Positions 1 to 6,127 of a stretch of 7,966 nt of DNA are shown piece after piece. Each line of letters starts with the position of its first letter. Positions within the stretch are counted from its first letter, which is position 1. The notes under the pieces are model-generated. The model ran no database searches, had not been told where the DNA came from, and saw only the letters and a list, made by a program, of their open reading frames with translations. The translations under genes and the position numbers were made by a program. The stretch comes from Coxiellaceae bacterium UBA6002 (GTDB lineage: Bacteria > Pseudomonadota > Gammaproteobacteria > UBA6002), in contig DJAM01000076.1 of the NCBI GenBank assembly GCA_002429595.1, positions 1 through 7,966 of the forward strand. Direction: 5' to 3'.

Positions 1-24
1 TTCCCGCCTTCGCGGGAATGACAG
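1..24. repeat. Right half of palindromic REP/MITE-like element, truncated by window edge
   Basis: TTCCCGC (1-7) and GCGGGAA (12-18) form a perfect 7-bp stem with a 4-nt loop, followed by TGACAG. The stretch matches the right half of the complete element (1982-2005) apart from a few loop-proximal bases, so it is the same repeat family. The left half would lie before base 1. Confidence 0.8.
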
Positions 25-52
25 CTTTCATTTTCGTTATAACTACATGAAC

Positions 53-93
53 TTTATCTATTTTTTGCATTATTTATCTAGTCTATCTATACT
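53..93 (+). promoter_or_regulatory. Candidate sigma70 promoter for the 120-1903 gene pair, with direct repeats
   Basis: TATACT at 88-93 matches the -10 consensus at 5 of 6 bases. TTGCAT at 65-70 sits exactly 17 bp upstream as a poor -35 (only TTG agrees). Transcription would begin near base 100, about 20 nt before the ATG. The octamer TTTATCTA occurs at 53-60 and again at 73-80, 20 bp apart (two helical turns) and on either side of the -35. That arrangement would suit an activator dimer, but no regulator is identified. Confidence 0.45.
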
Positions 94-119
94 GAAAAGA
101 TGTAATAAAGGTTCTTATT

Positions 120-470
120 ATGGCGCTTCTAAATAAGTATAAAGCTGAATTAGGGTTACTTCTGGCCAAAGGTCATGCCAAATTTGGGATGGTTGCTCCT
201 CGTCGTCCTTACCCGAAGGATGAGGATGAAGGTGGCACGGGTGTTGCTGATTTGAATTTCGAAGATCATCCCTTATTAAGTAAATTGCCAGTGGGGGCTT
301 CTTCTGCCGAATTAACAGGAGTCACCAGCGATAATAGCCAAACGACTGATGAGGCCTTAGATAGAGTTGAGGAATTGAATCCGCAATTACAAAATCAACC
401 CCGAGCTCAAGCTGAATTAGGGTTGCGTTATTCAAATACTAGTACCCCAAAACCCTCTCCTTTGAAATAA
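120..470 (+). CDS. Unrecognised 116-aa polar protein, first gene of a pair with the ankyrin protein
   Basis: I do not recognise the family. The ATG is preceded by AAAGG (107-111) at an 8-nt spacing, and the gene ends 20 bp before the next one, so the two are probably co-transcribed and may act together. The N-terminal 25 residues could form a short amphipathic helix (residues 9-22, rich in A, L, K). The remainder is polar and probably disordered: a charged DEDEGG stretch near 34-39, a Ser/Thr/Asn-rich middle, and a Ser/Thr/Pro tail ending in PSPLK. No signal peptide, membrane segment or catalytic motif is visible. A 14-nt sequence at 144-157 recurs exactly at 411-424 in the same frame, giving AELGL at residues 9-13 and 98-102, so a short motif is present near both ends. 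A role as chaperone, partner or secreted protein of the ankyrin gene is only a guess from position. That the ORF is a real gene is supported by the SD, promoter spacing and operon geometry. Confidence 0.7.
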   Translation: MALLNKYKAELGLLLAKGHAKFGMVAPRRPYPKDEDEGGTGVADLNFEDHPLLSKLPVGASSAELTGVTSDNSQTTDEALDRVEELNPQLQNQPRAQAELGLRYSNTSTPKPSPLK

Positions 471-476
471 TAAGAT

Positions 477-482
477 GAGGAG
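477..482 (+). promoter_or_regulatory. Shine-Dalgarno fixing the GTG start of the ankyrin gene
   Basis: GAGGAG at 477-482 lies 8 nt before GTG at 491. It is the best-placed SD for this reading frame and supports the GTG over the absence of any nearby ATG. It lies in the 20-bp gap after the upstream gene, which fits translation from a shared mRNA. Confidence 0.75.
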
Positions 483-490
483 ATTCCCAA

Positions 491-1903
491 GTGTCTACCC
501 TTGCTAAGCAAATAATTTTTGGCAGTTTAAATGACGTTGCTAATTATTTGAAACGCAAAGACGTTGTTCTCGATCAAGTCGATGAATATGGTTATACACC
601 GCTGATTCAAACTGCCATTGTCAATAGCTTACCGAAAGCGAAATTAATTTTTGAAGCGGGTGCATCCATTGACTTTACTGATTTAACTGGAAGAACTGCA
701 CTACAATGGGCGGTGGAAAATAACAATATTGAGCTTGCCAGATATTTTTTAGAAAAACGTGCCAACCCTAATTCTTATACTCGAGCAGGCCAGCCTATTT
801 TAGCGATGCCGGTGCTACGAAATCAAAATGCAATTAAGAAATCACTTTATGAGTATGGCGCGGATCTCAATTTTGCTCAGGATTTCATCAACGCTAAGTT
901 ATTAGGCCATCGCTTTGAGCTTGAAGGCCGCGTTGATATTTTAGATAACCAAGGCAAGTTTATAGAAATTGAATTTGAAGGATTTTATCTTGAATTTAGC
1001 TTAGCTATTGTCGCAGACTCCTTACGTGACTTTAAAAATAATTTCGGAGGGAAACATCTTCGCGAATTTTTTCCTTTCGTGCAACAAATTATCAAGGCTT
1101 TGCAAAATGGTAATGAATTAATCAAATACCAGCATTATTTAGTTGAAATCAAAGAGCATGAAGAGCGAATAGATTCATTATTAGATGTCAATCCATTACT
1201 AATACCTGTTGCATATTATGGTCATGCCATTAGCTTCATTAAATATGACGACTGGTTGATACGTTGTGATCGTGGGGAGTTTGGGCGCGAAAATGGCACG
1301 GTCATTTTTTATAAAATGGGTCGACCGGAATTATTAAATAAAAGTATGATTAAAAATCTACTTTATAAACGACAGGGACAAGAGTTCATTGATGAAGGCT
1401 TAATAGATATATTGCAATTAAAACCAATGGGCGTCTTACCATTGTCTGTGCAAATTTCTGGCAACTGCTCATGGGCAAATATTGAAGCTGTAGTGCCAAC
1501 GATGATTTTTATCCTGTTATTAGAACAACAGCGGGGCTCAACCGTTGTTAGTCTTGAGGAATGTAAAGATCGAGCCATGCGCTTTTATAAAGAATGGCTT
1601 GAGTGGGATAAAAATAGAGCACTCTATTTTTGTATCAATAGTTTTTATCAATCTAATCCAGCAAGAAAAGCGACAAAGGCTGCGATACTCGCTGCGATTA
1701 TCTTCCAACAATGCGCTTATCTAAAATCTGAAGATCGACAGAAGGCAGAAAAAATTCTTCCCATTTTAACAATTCCTGAATATGACTATATCCTTAAAAG
1801 TTATTTCAAAGTCTTTGGTCCTGTTAAAGACAACGAGCAAATCAAAAATCTTGCCGAGTTTCTAGAAGAATATGGCATTGACGTCCAAACCTTTCTACAA
1901 TAA
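491..1903 (+). CDS. Ankyrin-repeat protein with candidate CE-clan-like cysteine protease/acyltransferase domain; probable effector
   Basis: The 470-aa protein starts at GTG with a strong SD. Ankyrin repeats occupy about residues 33-128: DEYGYTPL (31-38), TGRTALQWAV (66-75) and a third, degenerate unit ending EYGADLNF (121-128), after a half-repeat at about 6-30. The rest (129-470) is not ankyrin and matches nothing I can name with certainty. Within it, GHAISF has His245, followed by Asp260 in RCDRG 15 residues later, then Gln321 and Cys326 in QISGNCSWAN. The order His-Asp-Gln-Cys is that of CE-clan enzymes (ULP/SENP, YopJ, ChlaDub, RavZ-like) and not of papain (Cys first). The Gln-Cys spacing is 5 rather than the usual 6, so the assignment is tentative. 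There is no signal peptide or transmembrane segment, so the protein would be made in the cytosol. The C-terminal tail is glutamate-containing (Glu456, 459, 460) with hydrophobic Leu469, compatible with a Dot/Icm E-block export signal. Ankyrin repeats usually bind host proteins, so I infer a type IV secreted effector. A purely intracellular ankyrin protein remains possible. Confidence 0.85.
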   Translation: MSTLAKQIIFGSLNDVANYLKRKDVVLDQVDEYGYTPLIQTAIVNSLPKAKLIFEAGASIDFTDLTGRTALQWAVENNNIELARYFLEKRANPNSYTRAGQPILAMPVLRNQNAIKKSLYEYGADLNFAQDFINAKLLGHRFELEGRVDILDNQGKFIEIEFEGFYLEFSLAIVADSLRDFKNNFGGKHLREFFPFVQQIIKALQNGNELIKYQHYLVEIKEHEERIDSLLDVNPLLIPVAYYGHAISFIKYDDWLIRCDRGEFGRENGTVIFYKMGRPELLNKSMIKNLLYKRQGQEFIDEGLIDILQLKPMGVLPLSVQISGNCSWANIEAVVPTMIFILLLEQQRGSTVVSLEECKDRAMRFYKEWLEWDKNRALYFCINSFYQSNPARKATKAAILAAIIFQQCAYLKSEDRQKAEKILPILTIPEYDYILKSYFKVFGPVKDNEQIKNLAEFLEEYGIDVQTFLQ

Positions 1904-1928
1904 ATATTGAATCTGAACGTCATATTAG

Positions 1929-2005
1929 CTGTCATTCCCACGCATGCGGGAATCCATCGCAGGAGCAGCTGGAAGCATGGATTCCCACCTGCGCGGGAAT
2001 GACAG
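1929..2005. repeat. Complete palindromic REP/MITE-like element (77 bp)
   Basis: The left arm (1929-1957) is an imperfect inverted copy of the right arm (1977-2005), differing at three positions over 29 bp. Each arm also contains its own small hairpin with ATTCCC/GGGAAT ends (1934-1939 with 1948-1953, and 1981-1986 with 1995-2000). The element begins 25 bp after the ankyrin gene's stop. Similar CATTCCCGCGxxxGCGGGAATG repeats are dispersed in many proteobacterial genomes. In RNA it would form a large double hairpin that could slow transcription or protect the upstream mRNA's 3' end, but there is no following T-run, so I do not call it a terminator. Confidence 0.85.
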
Positions 2006-2028
2006 AATTAACTAAAAAAATAAGTGGT

Positions 2029-3396
2029 ATGGAAAAAATAAAAGCGGCGAGTTCTTTATCAACAGAAATTAAGCGTCTCTTGATCTTGGCATTACCTTTA
2101 ATGTTGAGTGAAATGGTAGATGCTTCGTTTAATTTCACCGCAACTTTATTCTCGGCTCATCTTGGTATTCAAGAGTTAGCGGCTGGTGGCTTGGTCACCA
2201 CATTATTTATTACGATAATGATTTTCATGTGGGGTATTTTAGTCGCGATCAGTGCACTTATCTCTCAGCGACATGGTGCTAAGGATGATGCGGGTATTAG
2301 CCGTGTGTTACATGATGGTTTGATTCTGGCCACTTTGTTTAGTATTCCTGGAATGTTATTAGTCTACAATATGGCGCCGATCCTATTATTCTTTGGACAA
2401 AATCTTGTCACCATTCACATCGCTGAACATTATTTGCATGCTTTAACGTGGGCTGTATTGCCCGATTTTTGGGCAGTTGTGTTATTACAATTTGTTATTG
2501 GCTTGGGGAAGACAAGACTAGCGCTGTTATTCAATACTGTGAAAGTGCCGGTGACCTTGGTGGTCAGTTATTTATTTATGTTTGGAAAATTTAATTTACC
2601 AAAGTTAGGAATTGCCGGATTAGGATGGGGAATAACAGGCGGTATGTGGTTCGCGTCACTGTTGCTGTTGAGTTATATTTTAATCAATAAGCAGTTGCGG
2701 CATTACTTTCTGATGAGATCCATTGCCACACGTCATTATTTTGGCGAAATTTTACGAACCGGTTTACCTATCGCAGGGATGTTTTGTATTGAAGTTGGAT
2801 TCTTCACGGTTAGCGCTTTAATCATGGGTCGGATTAGCAGTTTGGTTTTAGCAGCTAATCAAATTGTAACCCAATTTACTGGTTTTTTTACGGTAGTCAT
2901 TTCTTTTTGTTATTCGCAAGCAGTTGGGATTCGAATGGGGTATTCATTAGGTCAAAAAGATTTATCGAGCGGCAAAAAAATAGCGTTAGCAGGAACAGTA
3001 GTCTCTGCAAGTTTAATGCTAATCGTTGCTTTATGTTATTGGATTATTCCAGAGCGTCTAATTGCAATTGATTTAGATCCGCATAACACTTCGAACCGAA
3101 CGATTATTAATTATGCAATACAATTTATGTTGGTAGCAGGTTTTGTGCAGCTGTTCGAAGCTGTACGGTTAGTGTTGTTCGGTGCATTACGTGGCTTGGG
3201 CGAAACACATTACTCGATGATAACTTCATTGATCATTTTTTGGATAATTGCTTTCCCGCTAGGTTATTTTTTAACTTTTATTGTGAATCTAGGGGGTGTT
3301 GGAATGTGGTTAGGAATGGCGACCGGTACTTTTATTGGCGCGATTTTATTAGCACAACGCTTAACTAAAATAATAAATCGCCATAAATATTCATAG
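2029..3396 (+). CDS. MATE-family multidrug/cation antiporter
   Basis: This is an inner-membrane MATE exporter that would expel cationic drugs, toxins or metabolites in exchange for Na+ or H+. The sequence shows the family's two-bundle plan of about 12 hydrophobic helices. The first contains the hallmark LALPLMLSEMVDASFNF segment, followed by LGIQELAAGGL and a short polar loop ISQRHGAKDD. The second half opens with ILRTGLPIAGMFCIEVGFF, the expected internal repeat of the N-terminal signature. Length (455 aa from this ATG) is typical. The substrate cannot be told from sequence. An in-frame ATG at 1999 would give 465 aa, but it lies inside the hairpin stem of the palindromic repeat without a spaced SD. 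The ATG at 2029 leaves the usual short cytosolic leader before helix 1, though its SD is also poor, so the start is uncertain. The stop TAG overlaps the convergent panG stop, with no terminator between. The gene seems unrelated in function to either neighbouring cluster. Confidence 0.93.
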   Translation: MEKIKAASSLSTEIKRLLILALPLMLSEMVDASFNFTATLFSAHLGIQELAAGGLVTTLFITIMIFMWGILVAISALISQRHGAKDDAGISRVLHDGLILATLFSIPGMLLVYNMAPILLFFGQNLVTIHIAEHYLHALTWAVLPDFWAVVLLQFVIGLGKTRLALLFNTVKVPVTLVVSYLFMFGKFNLPKLGIAGLGWGITGGMWFASLLLLSYILINKQLRHYFLMRSIATRHYFGEILRTGLPIAGMFCIEVGFFTVSALIMGRISSLVLAANQIVTQFTGFFTVVISFCYSQAVGIRMGYSLGQKDLSSGKKIALAGTVVSASLMLIVALCYWIIPERLIAIDLDPHNTSNRTIINYAIQFMLVAGFVQLFEAVRLVLFGALRGLGETHYSMITSLIIFWIIAFPLGYFLTFIVNLGGVGMWLGMATGTFIGAILLAQRLTKIINRHKYS

Positions 3397-4257
3397 CAAC
3401 ACTTCTTGTAAATCATTTATTTCATTTGTAGTTAACTTGTTATTTTTCTTTGCTACTTCAAGTGTAATCTTGCCCAGTGCTTTATAAAGGTCACCTAGCG
3501 CTTCATTCTCAATATTAAGTTTTGCTAACTGTTTCTTCACAAGTTCGCTATCACCACGTGCAATTGGACCGGTTAATGCATTTGCAGTGCCAACGGCTTT
3601 AATATTCTGCCAGGAACCGAAGATAAGCGGCTCTAGCATTTCATAACCATCTTCTGCTGCGATTCCTGATTTTTCGAGCAGTTGCAGTGCAATATCAACA
3701 ATGCCGACAAAATAATTACAGCTAAAAACAAAGGCAGCATGGTACAGCATTTTGTTTTTAGCAAGTATTTGGAATACCTTTGCGCCTAGTTGCGTGAAAT
3801 GTTCTTTAAGAAAGCTACAAGCTAAAGTATCACCTTCGATTGTACAAACGGTACCTTCAAAATTCGAAATATTTTTTTCCGGTACGCCGAAGCTTTTAAT
3901 GGGATGAATACTAGCGATAAGTGCGCCTTGTTGTTGCAATGGTTGGAGAATTTCAGAAGATAGTGAGCCGCTACAGTGGAAAATAATATTGCTAGGTCGT
4001 ACGATGTTTTGTTCAGAAATTTTTGTAACCACTTCTGGAAGTTGATCGTCAGACACAGACAACAAGTAAACGTCAGCCGAATTGAGTTCTTCATATTTTG
4101 AGATGACTTTTCCAGCGTCAATGAATGTTTGAGCTTCTTTGCTGGAGCTAGGTGAGCGGCTTAGGATGTTATTAAGTGTCAAACCTGCTTTTCGGGTCAA
4201 CAGAAATCCAAGTGTTTTGCCAACCTTCCCGGGACCAATGAGATTAAATGTGGTCAT
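3391..4257 (-). CDS. panG: DUF2520/Rossmann-like ketopantoate reductase, PanG type
   Basis: It is predicted to reduce 2-dehydropantoate to pantoate with NADPH, the step between PanB and PanC. The N-terminal Rossmann domain has the dinucleotide motif GPGKVG at residues 8-13, followed by HCSGSL (94-99) and HPIKSF (118-123). The C-terminal helical DUF2520 domain has LYHAAFVFSCNY (171-182) and the signature LTGPIARGD (228-236). Length of 288 aa is normal for the family. Proteins of this type were shown to be an alternative ketopantoate reductase (PanG) in Francisella tularensis, with relatives in Coxiella. That this copy does the same is inferred from its family and from being third in a panB-panC operon. 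The start ATG is 2 nt after the panC stop, and its SD (TGGAG, complement of 4266-4270) lies inside the panC coding end, so translation is probably coupled. The 3' end overlaps the convergent MATE gene by 6 bp. Sequence-only alternative: an NADP-dependent oxidoreductase or imine reductase of the same fold. Confidence 0.88.
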   Translation of the reverse strand: MTTFNLIGPGKVGKTLGFLLTRKAGLTLNNILSRSPSSSKEAQTFIDAGKVISKYEELNSADVYLLSVSDDQLPEVVTKISEQNIVRPSNIIFHCSGSLSSEILQPLQQQGALIASIHPIKSFGVPEKNISNFEGTVCTIEGDTLACSFLKEHFTQLGAKVFQILAKNKMLYHAAFVFSCNYFVGIVDIALQLLEKSGIAAEDGYEMLEPLIFGSWQNIKAVGTANALTGPIARGDSELVKKQLAKLNIENEALGDLYKALGKITLEVAKKNNKLTTNEINDLQEVLL

Positions 4258-4259
4258 TT

Positions 4260-5105
4260 TTACTGCTCCAGGCAGACTGTCATGTTATCAATCAAGCGCG
4301 TACGTCCCAACCAACCTGCCATTAAGATCACTAATTTTTTGTCCTCAGATGTAACTTGTTGCAGCGAATCCTGGTTACGAATCTCGATGTAATCCATTTT
4401 GAAAAAATTATTAGTTAGCTGTTTGTTAGCCTCGACGATTAGTTCCTGATAATTTTTTTCACCGTGAATCAAACGAGATTTTATTTTAGTAAGTGCATGA
4501 TACAAACTTGTGGCATGCTGTCGTTCTTCGGAAGTTAAATACTGATTGCGAGAACTCATAGCAAGGCCATCGGATTCTCGAACGGTCGGACCATTGACAA
4601 TCTCAATTGGAAAGCAAAGGTCTGTAACCATTTTTTTAATGATATGTAATTGTTGGAAATCTTTTTCGCCAAAGATCGCGATATCAGGTTGAATGAGATT
4701 AAATAATTTTGCCACGACAGTCACCACACCATGAAAAAAAATAGGTCGATAAATACCACATAAATCGGTAGCGATCTTTGGTGCTTGTACTTGGCATTGA
4801 TCGCTAAGATCTGGATAGATTTCTGAAATGGGTGGTGCGAATACTAAGGATACATCGAGCTCTTTCAGTAAAGTTAAATCTCTCTCCAGGGTGCGAGGAT
4901 AAGTATTGAAATCTTCTGATGGTCCAAACTGAAGAGGATTTACAAAAATGCTAACGATGATTTGTGAGGAATAAGTTTTTGCTTGTCGCACTAATGACAG
5001 ATGTCCCTCATGCAGATTACCCATCGTTGGTATCAATACTCTCTTGCCAGTATTAAGGCTAGTTAAAGATGAATTTAAACGAGCGATGCTATCAGCAATG
5101 ATCAT
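4260..5105 (-). CDS. panC: Pantothenate synthetase (pantoate-beta-alanine ligase)
   Basis: This cytosolic enzyme condenses pantoate with beta-alanine using ATP (through pantoyl-adenylate) to give pantothenate. Family signatures are all in order: PTMGNLHEGH (26-35, with the HIGH-like His32/His35), FVNPLQF (54-60), the FGEKDFQQL block (145-153, Lys148), and MSSRNQYL (183-190), the KMSKS-like loop. The length of 281 aa is standard. One motif departs from the usual form: where most PanC proteins read RPGHFxGV, this one reads RPIFFHGV (120-127), so Gly and His are replaced by Ile and Phe. The change lies in a run of eight T but the frame is intact. The gene starts 12 bp after panB and stops 2 bp before panG, so the three are one transcription unit. 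Its SD (AGAGG) is close to the ATG, about 4 nt, so initiation may rely on coupling with panB. Confidence 0.96.
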   Translation of the reverse strand: MIIADSIARLNSSLTSLNTGKRVLIPTMGNLHEGHLSLVRQAKTYSSQIIVSIFVNPLQFGPSEDFNTYPRTLERDLTLLKELDVSLVFAPPISEIYPDLSDQCQVQAPKIATDLCGIYRPIFFHGVVTVVAKLFNLIQPDIAIFGEKDFQQLHIIKKMVTDLCFPIEIVNGPTVRESDGLAMSSRNQYLTSEERQHATSLYHALTKIKSRLIHGEKNYQELIVEANKQLTNNFFKMDYIEIRNQDSLQQVTSEDKKLVILMAGWLGRTRLIDNMTVCLEQ

Positions 5106-5117
5106 AGAACCTCTGCT

Positions 5118-5915
5118 TTATTCAAAACTGTTTTCAAGCGTTGGGAAGAGCCCCTCTTGCACTTCGCGAACGTAATTTTTAATGGCTCCCTCGATACCGT
5201 GGGGATTCTTTTCTAAGAAGTTCTTTACAAACTTTTTGGGTTTGCCTGGCGTAATACCCAGCACATCATAAATGACCAGTACTTGACCATCACAGTGAGG
5301 ACCTGCGCCAATTCCGATGACCGGAATGCTAACTGCCTCGGTAATGCTTTTTGCCAATAAATAAGGGACGCACTCTAAAACTAGCAGCTTAGCGCCAGCT
5401 TGCTCTAATGCCAATGCGGTGCTAAGCAATTCTTGCGCTTGTTCCTGCGATCGTCCTTGAACTTTAAAACCGCCTAAGACGTGGATAAATTGAGGAGTTA
5501 ATCCTATATGCGCGCAAGTGGGTATGCCGCGGTCTGTTAGAAAACGAATAGTGTCAGCTAGCCAAATTCCGCCTTCGATTTTGATGATTTCGGCACCAGC
5601 CTTAACCAGGATGCCGGCATTCTCAGCAGCAATCTCAGGCGTGATATAAGAGTTAAAAGGTAAATCCGCCATGACCACTGAATGAACGTTGCCCGAAGCA
5701 ACCGCCATAGTATGGTAAGCAATCTCGTCTACAGACACTTTCAGTGTATTCGCTTGCCCTTGTAGCACCATGCCAAGGGAATCGCCAATGAAGACAATAT
5801 CAACACCCGCTGTGCTTGCTAGGTGCGCGAAACTCGCATCATACAGAGTTAAGACACTGATTCGTTGCTCATTATATTTTTTGTTTTGTAGATCAGTGAG
5901 ATTTAAGCGACGCAT
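5118..5915 (-). CDS. panB: 3-methyl-2-oxobutanoate hydroxymethyltransferase (ketopantoate hydroxymethyltransferase)
   Basis: This is the first committed enzyme of pantothenate synthesis: it transfers a hydroxymethyl group from 5,10-methylene-tetrahydrofolate to alpha-ketoisovalerate to make ketopantoate. The 265-aa protein keeps the E. coli numbering: Asp45 in GDSLGMV and Asp84 in MADLPF (Mg2+ ligands), Lys112 and Glu114 in IKIEGG, and the catalytic Glu181 in VLECVP. The glycine-rich GIGAGPHCDGQVLV segment (201-214) is also intact. The start is well fixed by AGGAG (complement of 5922-5926) 6 nt before the ATG. It is the first gene of the panB-panC-panG operon, divergent from coaBC across 350 bp. 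The protein appears fully functional. Serine hydroxymethyltransferase and the branched-chain pathway supplying its substrates are elsewhere. Confidence 0.97.
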   Translation of the reverse strand: MRRLNLTDLQNKKYNEQRISVLTLYDASFAHLASTAGVDIVFIGDSLGMVLQGQANTLKVSVDEIAYHTMAVASGNVHSVVMADLPFNSYITPEIAAENAGILVKAGAEIIKIEGGIWLADTIRFLTDRGIPTCAHIGLTPQFIHVLGGFKVQGRSQEQAQELLSTALALEQAGAKLLVLECVPYLLAKSITEAVSIPVIGIGAGPHCDGQVLVIYDVLGITPGKPKKFVKNFLEKNPHGIEGAIKNYVREVQEGLFPTLENSFE

Positions 5916-5950
5916 TTAATTCTCCTAGCCACTCTTGTTACAACGAAGTG

Positions 5951-5956
5951 AATATA
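5951..5956 (-). promoter_or_regulatory. Possible -10 of the panBCG promoter
   Basis: On the minus strand this reads TATATT, placing transcription start near 5944 and leaving a leader of about 30 nt before panB. The surroundings are strongly AT-rich (T- and A-runs at 5960-5984 on the plus strand). No -35 hexamer falls at the proper distance; the nearest TTG-like hexamer (TTGTTT, complement of 5977-5982) is 20 bp away, which is too far, so the call is weak. Confidence 0.25.
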
Positions 5957-6007
5957 AAGTTTTTTTGATTTAAAAGAAACAAAATACCTGGCTCTGACGC
6001 AAGCGGA

Positions 6008-6013
6008 TATAAT
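6008..6013 (+). promoter_or_regulatory. Perfect TATAAT -10 upstream of coaBC
   Basis: TATAAT at 6008-6013 is an exact -10 consensus. No recognisable -35 lies 16-18 bp upstream (5985-5990 reads TACCTG). It lies between GCGG (6003-6006) and CCGC (6015-6018), a 4-bp inverted repeat that might be an operator or a chance pairing. If used, transcription would begin near 6020 and give coaBC a leader of about 245 nt. Confidence 0.35.
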
Positions 6014-6050
6014 CCCGCAGAATGGATATTATGTAAATAGTATGAGGTAG

Positions 6051-6127
6051 GTCTGCAACCCAGAGGTTCTTAAATTTAATCGGGCGCAGGCGACTCTGGA
6101 GGAGCCGTTGGGCATGCCATCGCAGAC
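6051..6127 (+). ncRNA. Candidate structured leader RNA element between panB and coaBC
   Basis: GTCTGC (6051-6056) can pair with GCAGAC (6122-6127), and inside this CCAGAG (6060-6065) can pair with CTCTGG (6094-6099). A further TCG/CGA pair (6080-6082 with 6091-6093) can close the apex of the inner arm. GCC-GTTG-GGC (6104-6113) can form a small side hairpin. The segment is visibly richer in G and C than the flanking intergenic DNA, which is unusual for a spacer. No known riboswitch or small-RNA family is recognised, and the pairing has been judged by eye only. It could be a coaBC 5' leader element, an independent small RNA or a remnant. The strand is inferred from the TATAAT upstream. Confidence 0.3.

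Noticed and set aside
25..119. PmrA-type box (TTAA direct repeats) before the effector pair
   Set aside because: No pair of TTAA half-sites at suitable spacing; only the TTTATCTA octamers repeat.
1363..1578. 71-codon minus-strand ORF inside the ankyrin gene
   Set aside because: Antisense shadow of a well-supported gene; no SD, no recognisable protein features.
491..1903. Papain-like (C1) protease because of the GNCSWAN motif
   Set aside because: In papain-type enzymes Cys precedes His; here the plausible His and Asp come before the Cys, so CE-clan order fits better.
1929..2005. Rho-independent terminator after the ankyrin gene
   Set aside because: Strong hairpins but no T-run follows, and identical sequence occurs elsewhere as a dispersed repeat.
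1932..2138. 68-codon minus-strand ORF across the palindromic element
   Set aside because: It reads through the repeat and the MATE N-terminus; the peptide is repeat-derived and has no support.
3822..4354. 99-codon (-) and 71-codon (+) ORFs overlapping panG/panC
   Set aside because: Out-of-frame shadows of conserved genes.
6051..6127. tRNA gene (77-nt segment closed by a 6-bp stem)
   Set aside because: No D-loop GG, no TTCGAAT-type T-arm, no CCA end and no anticodon arm of proper geometry.
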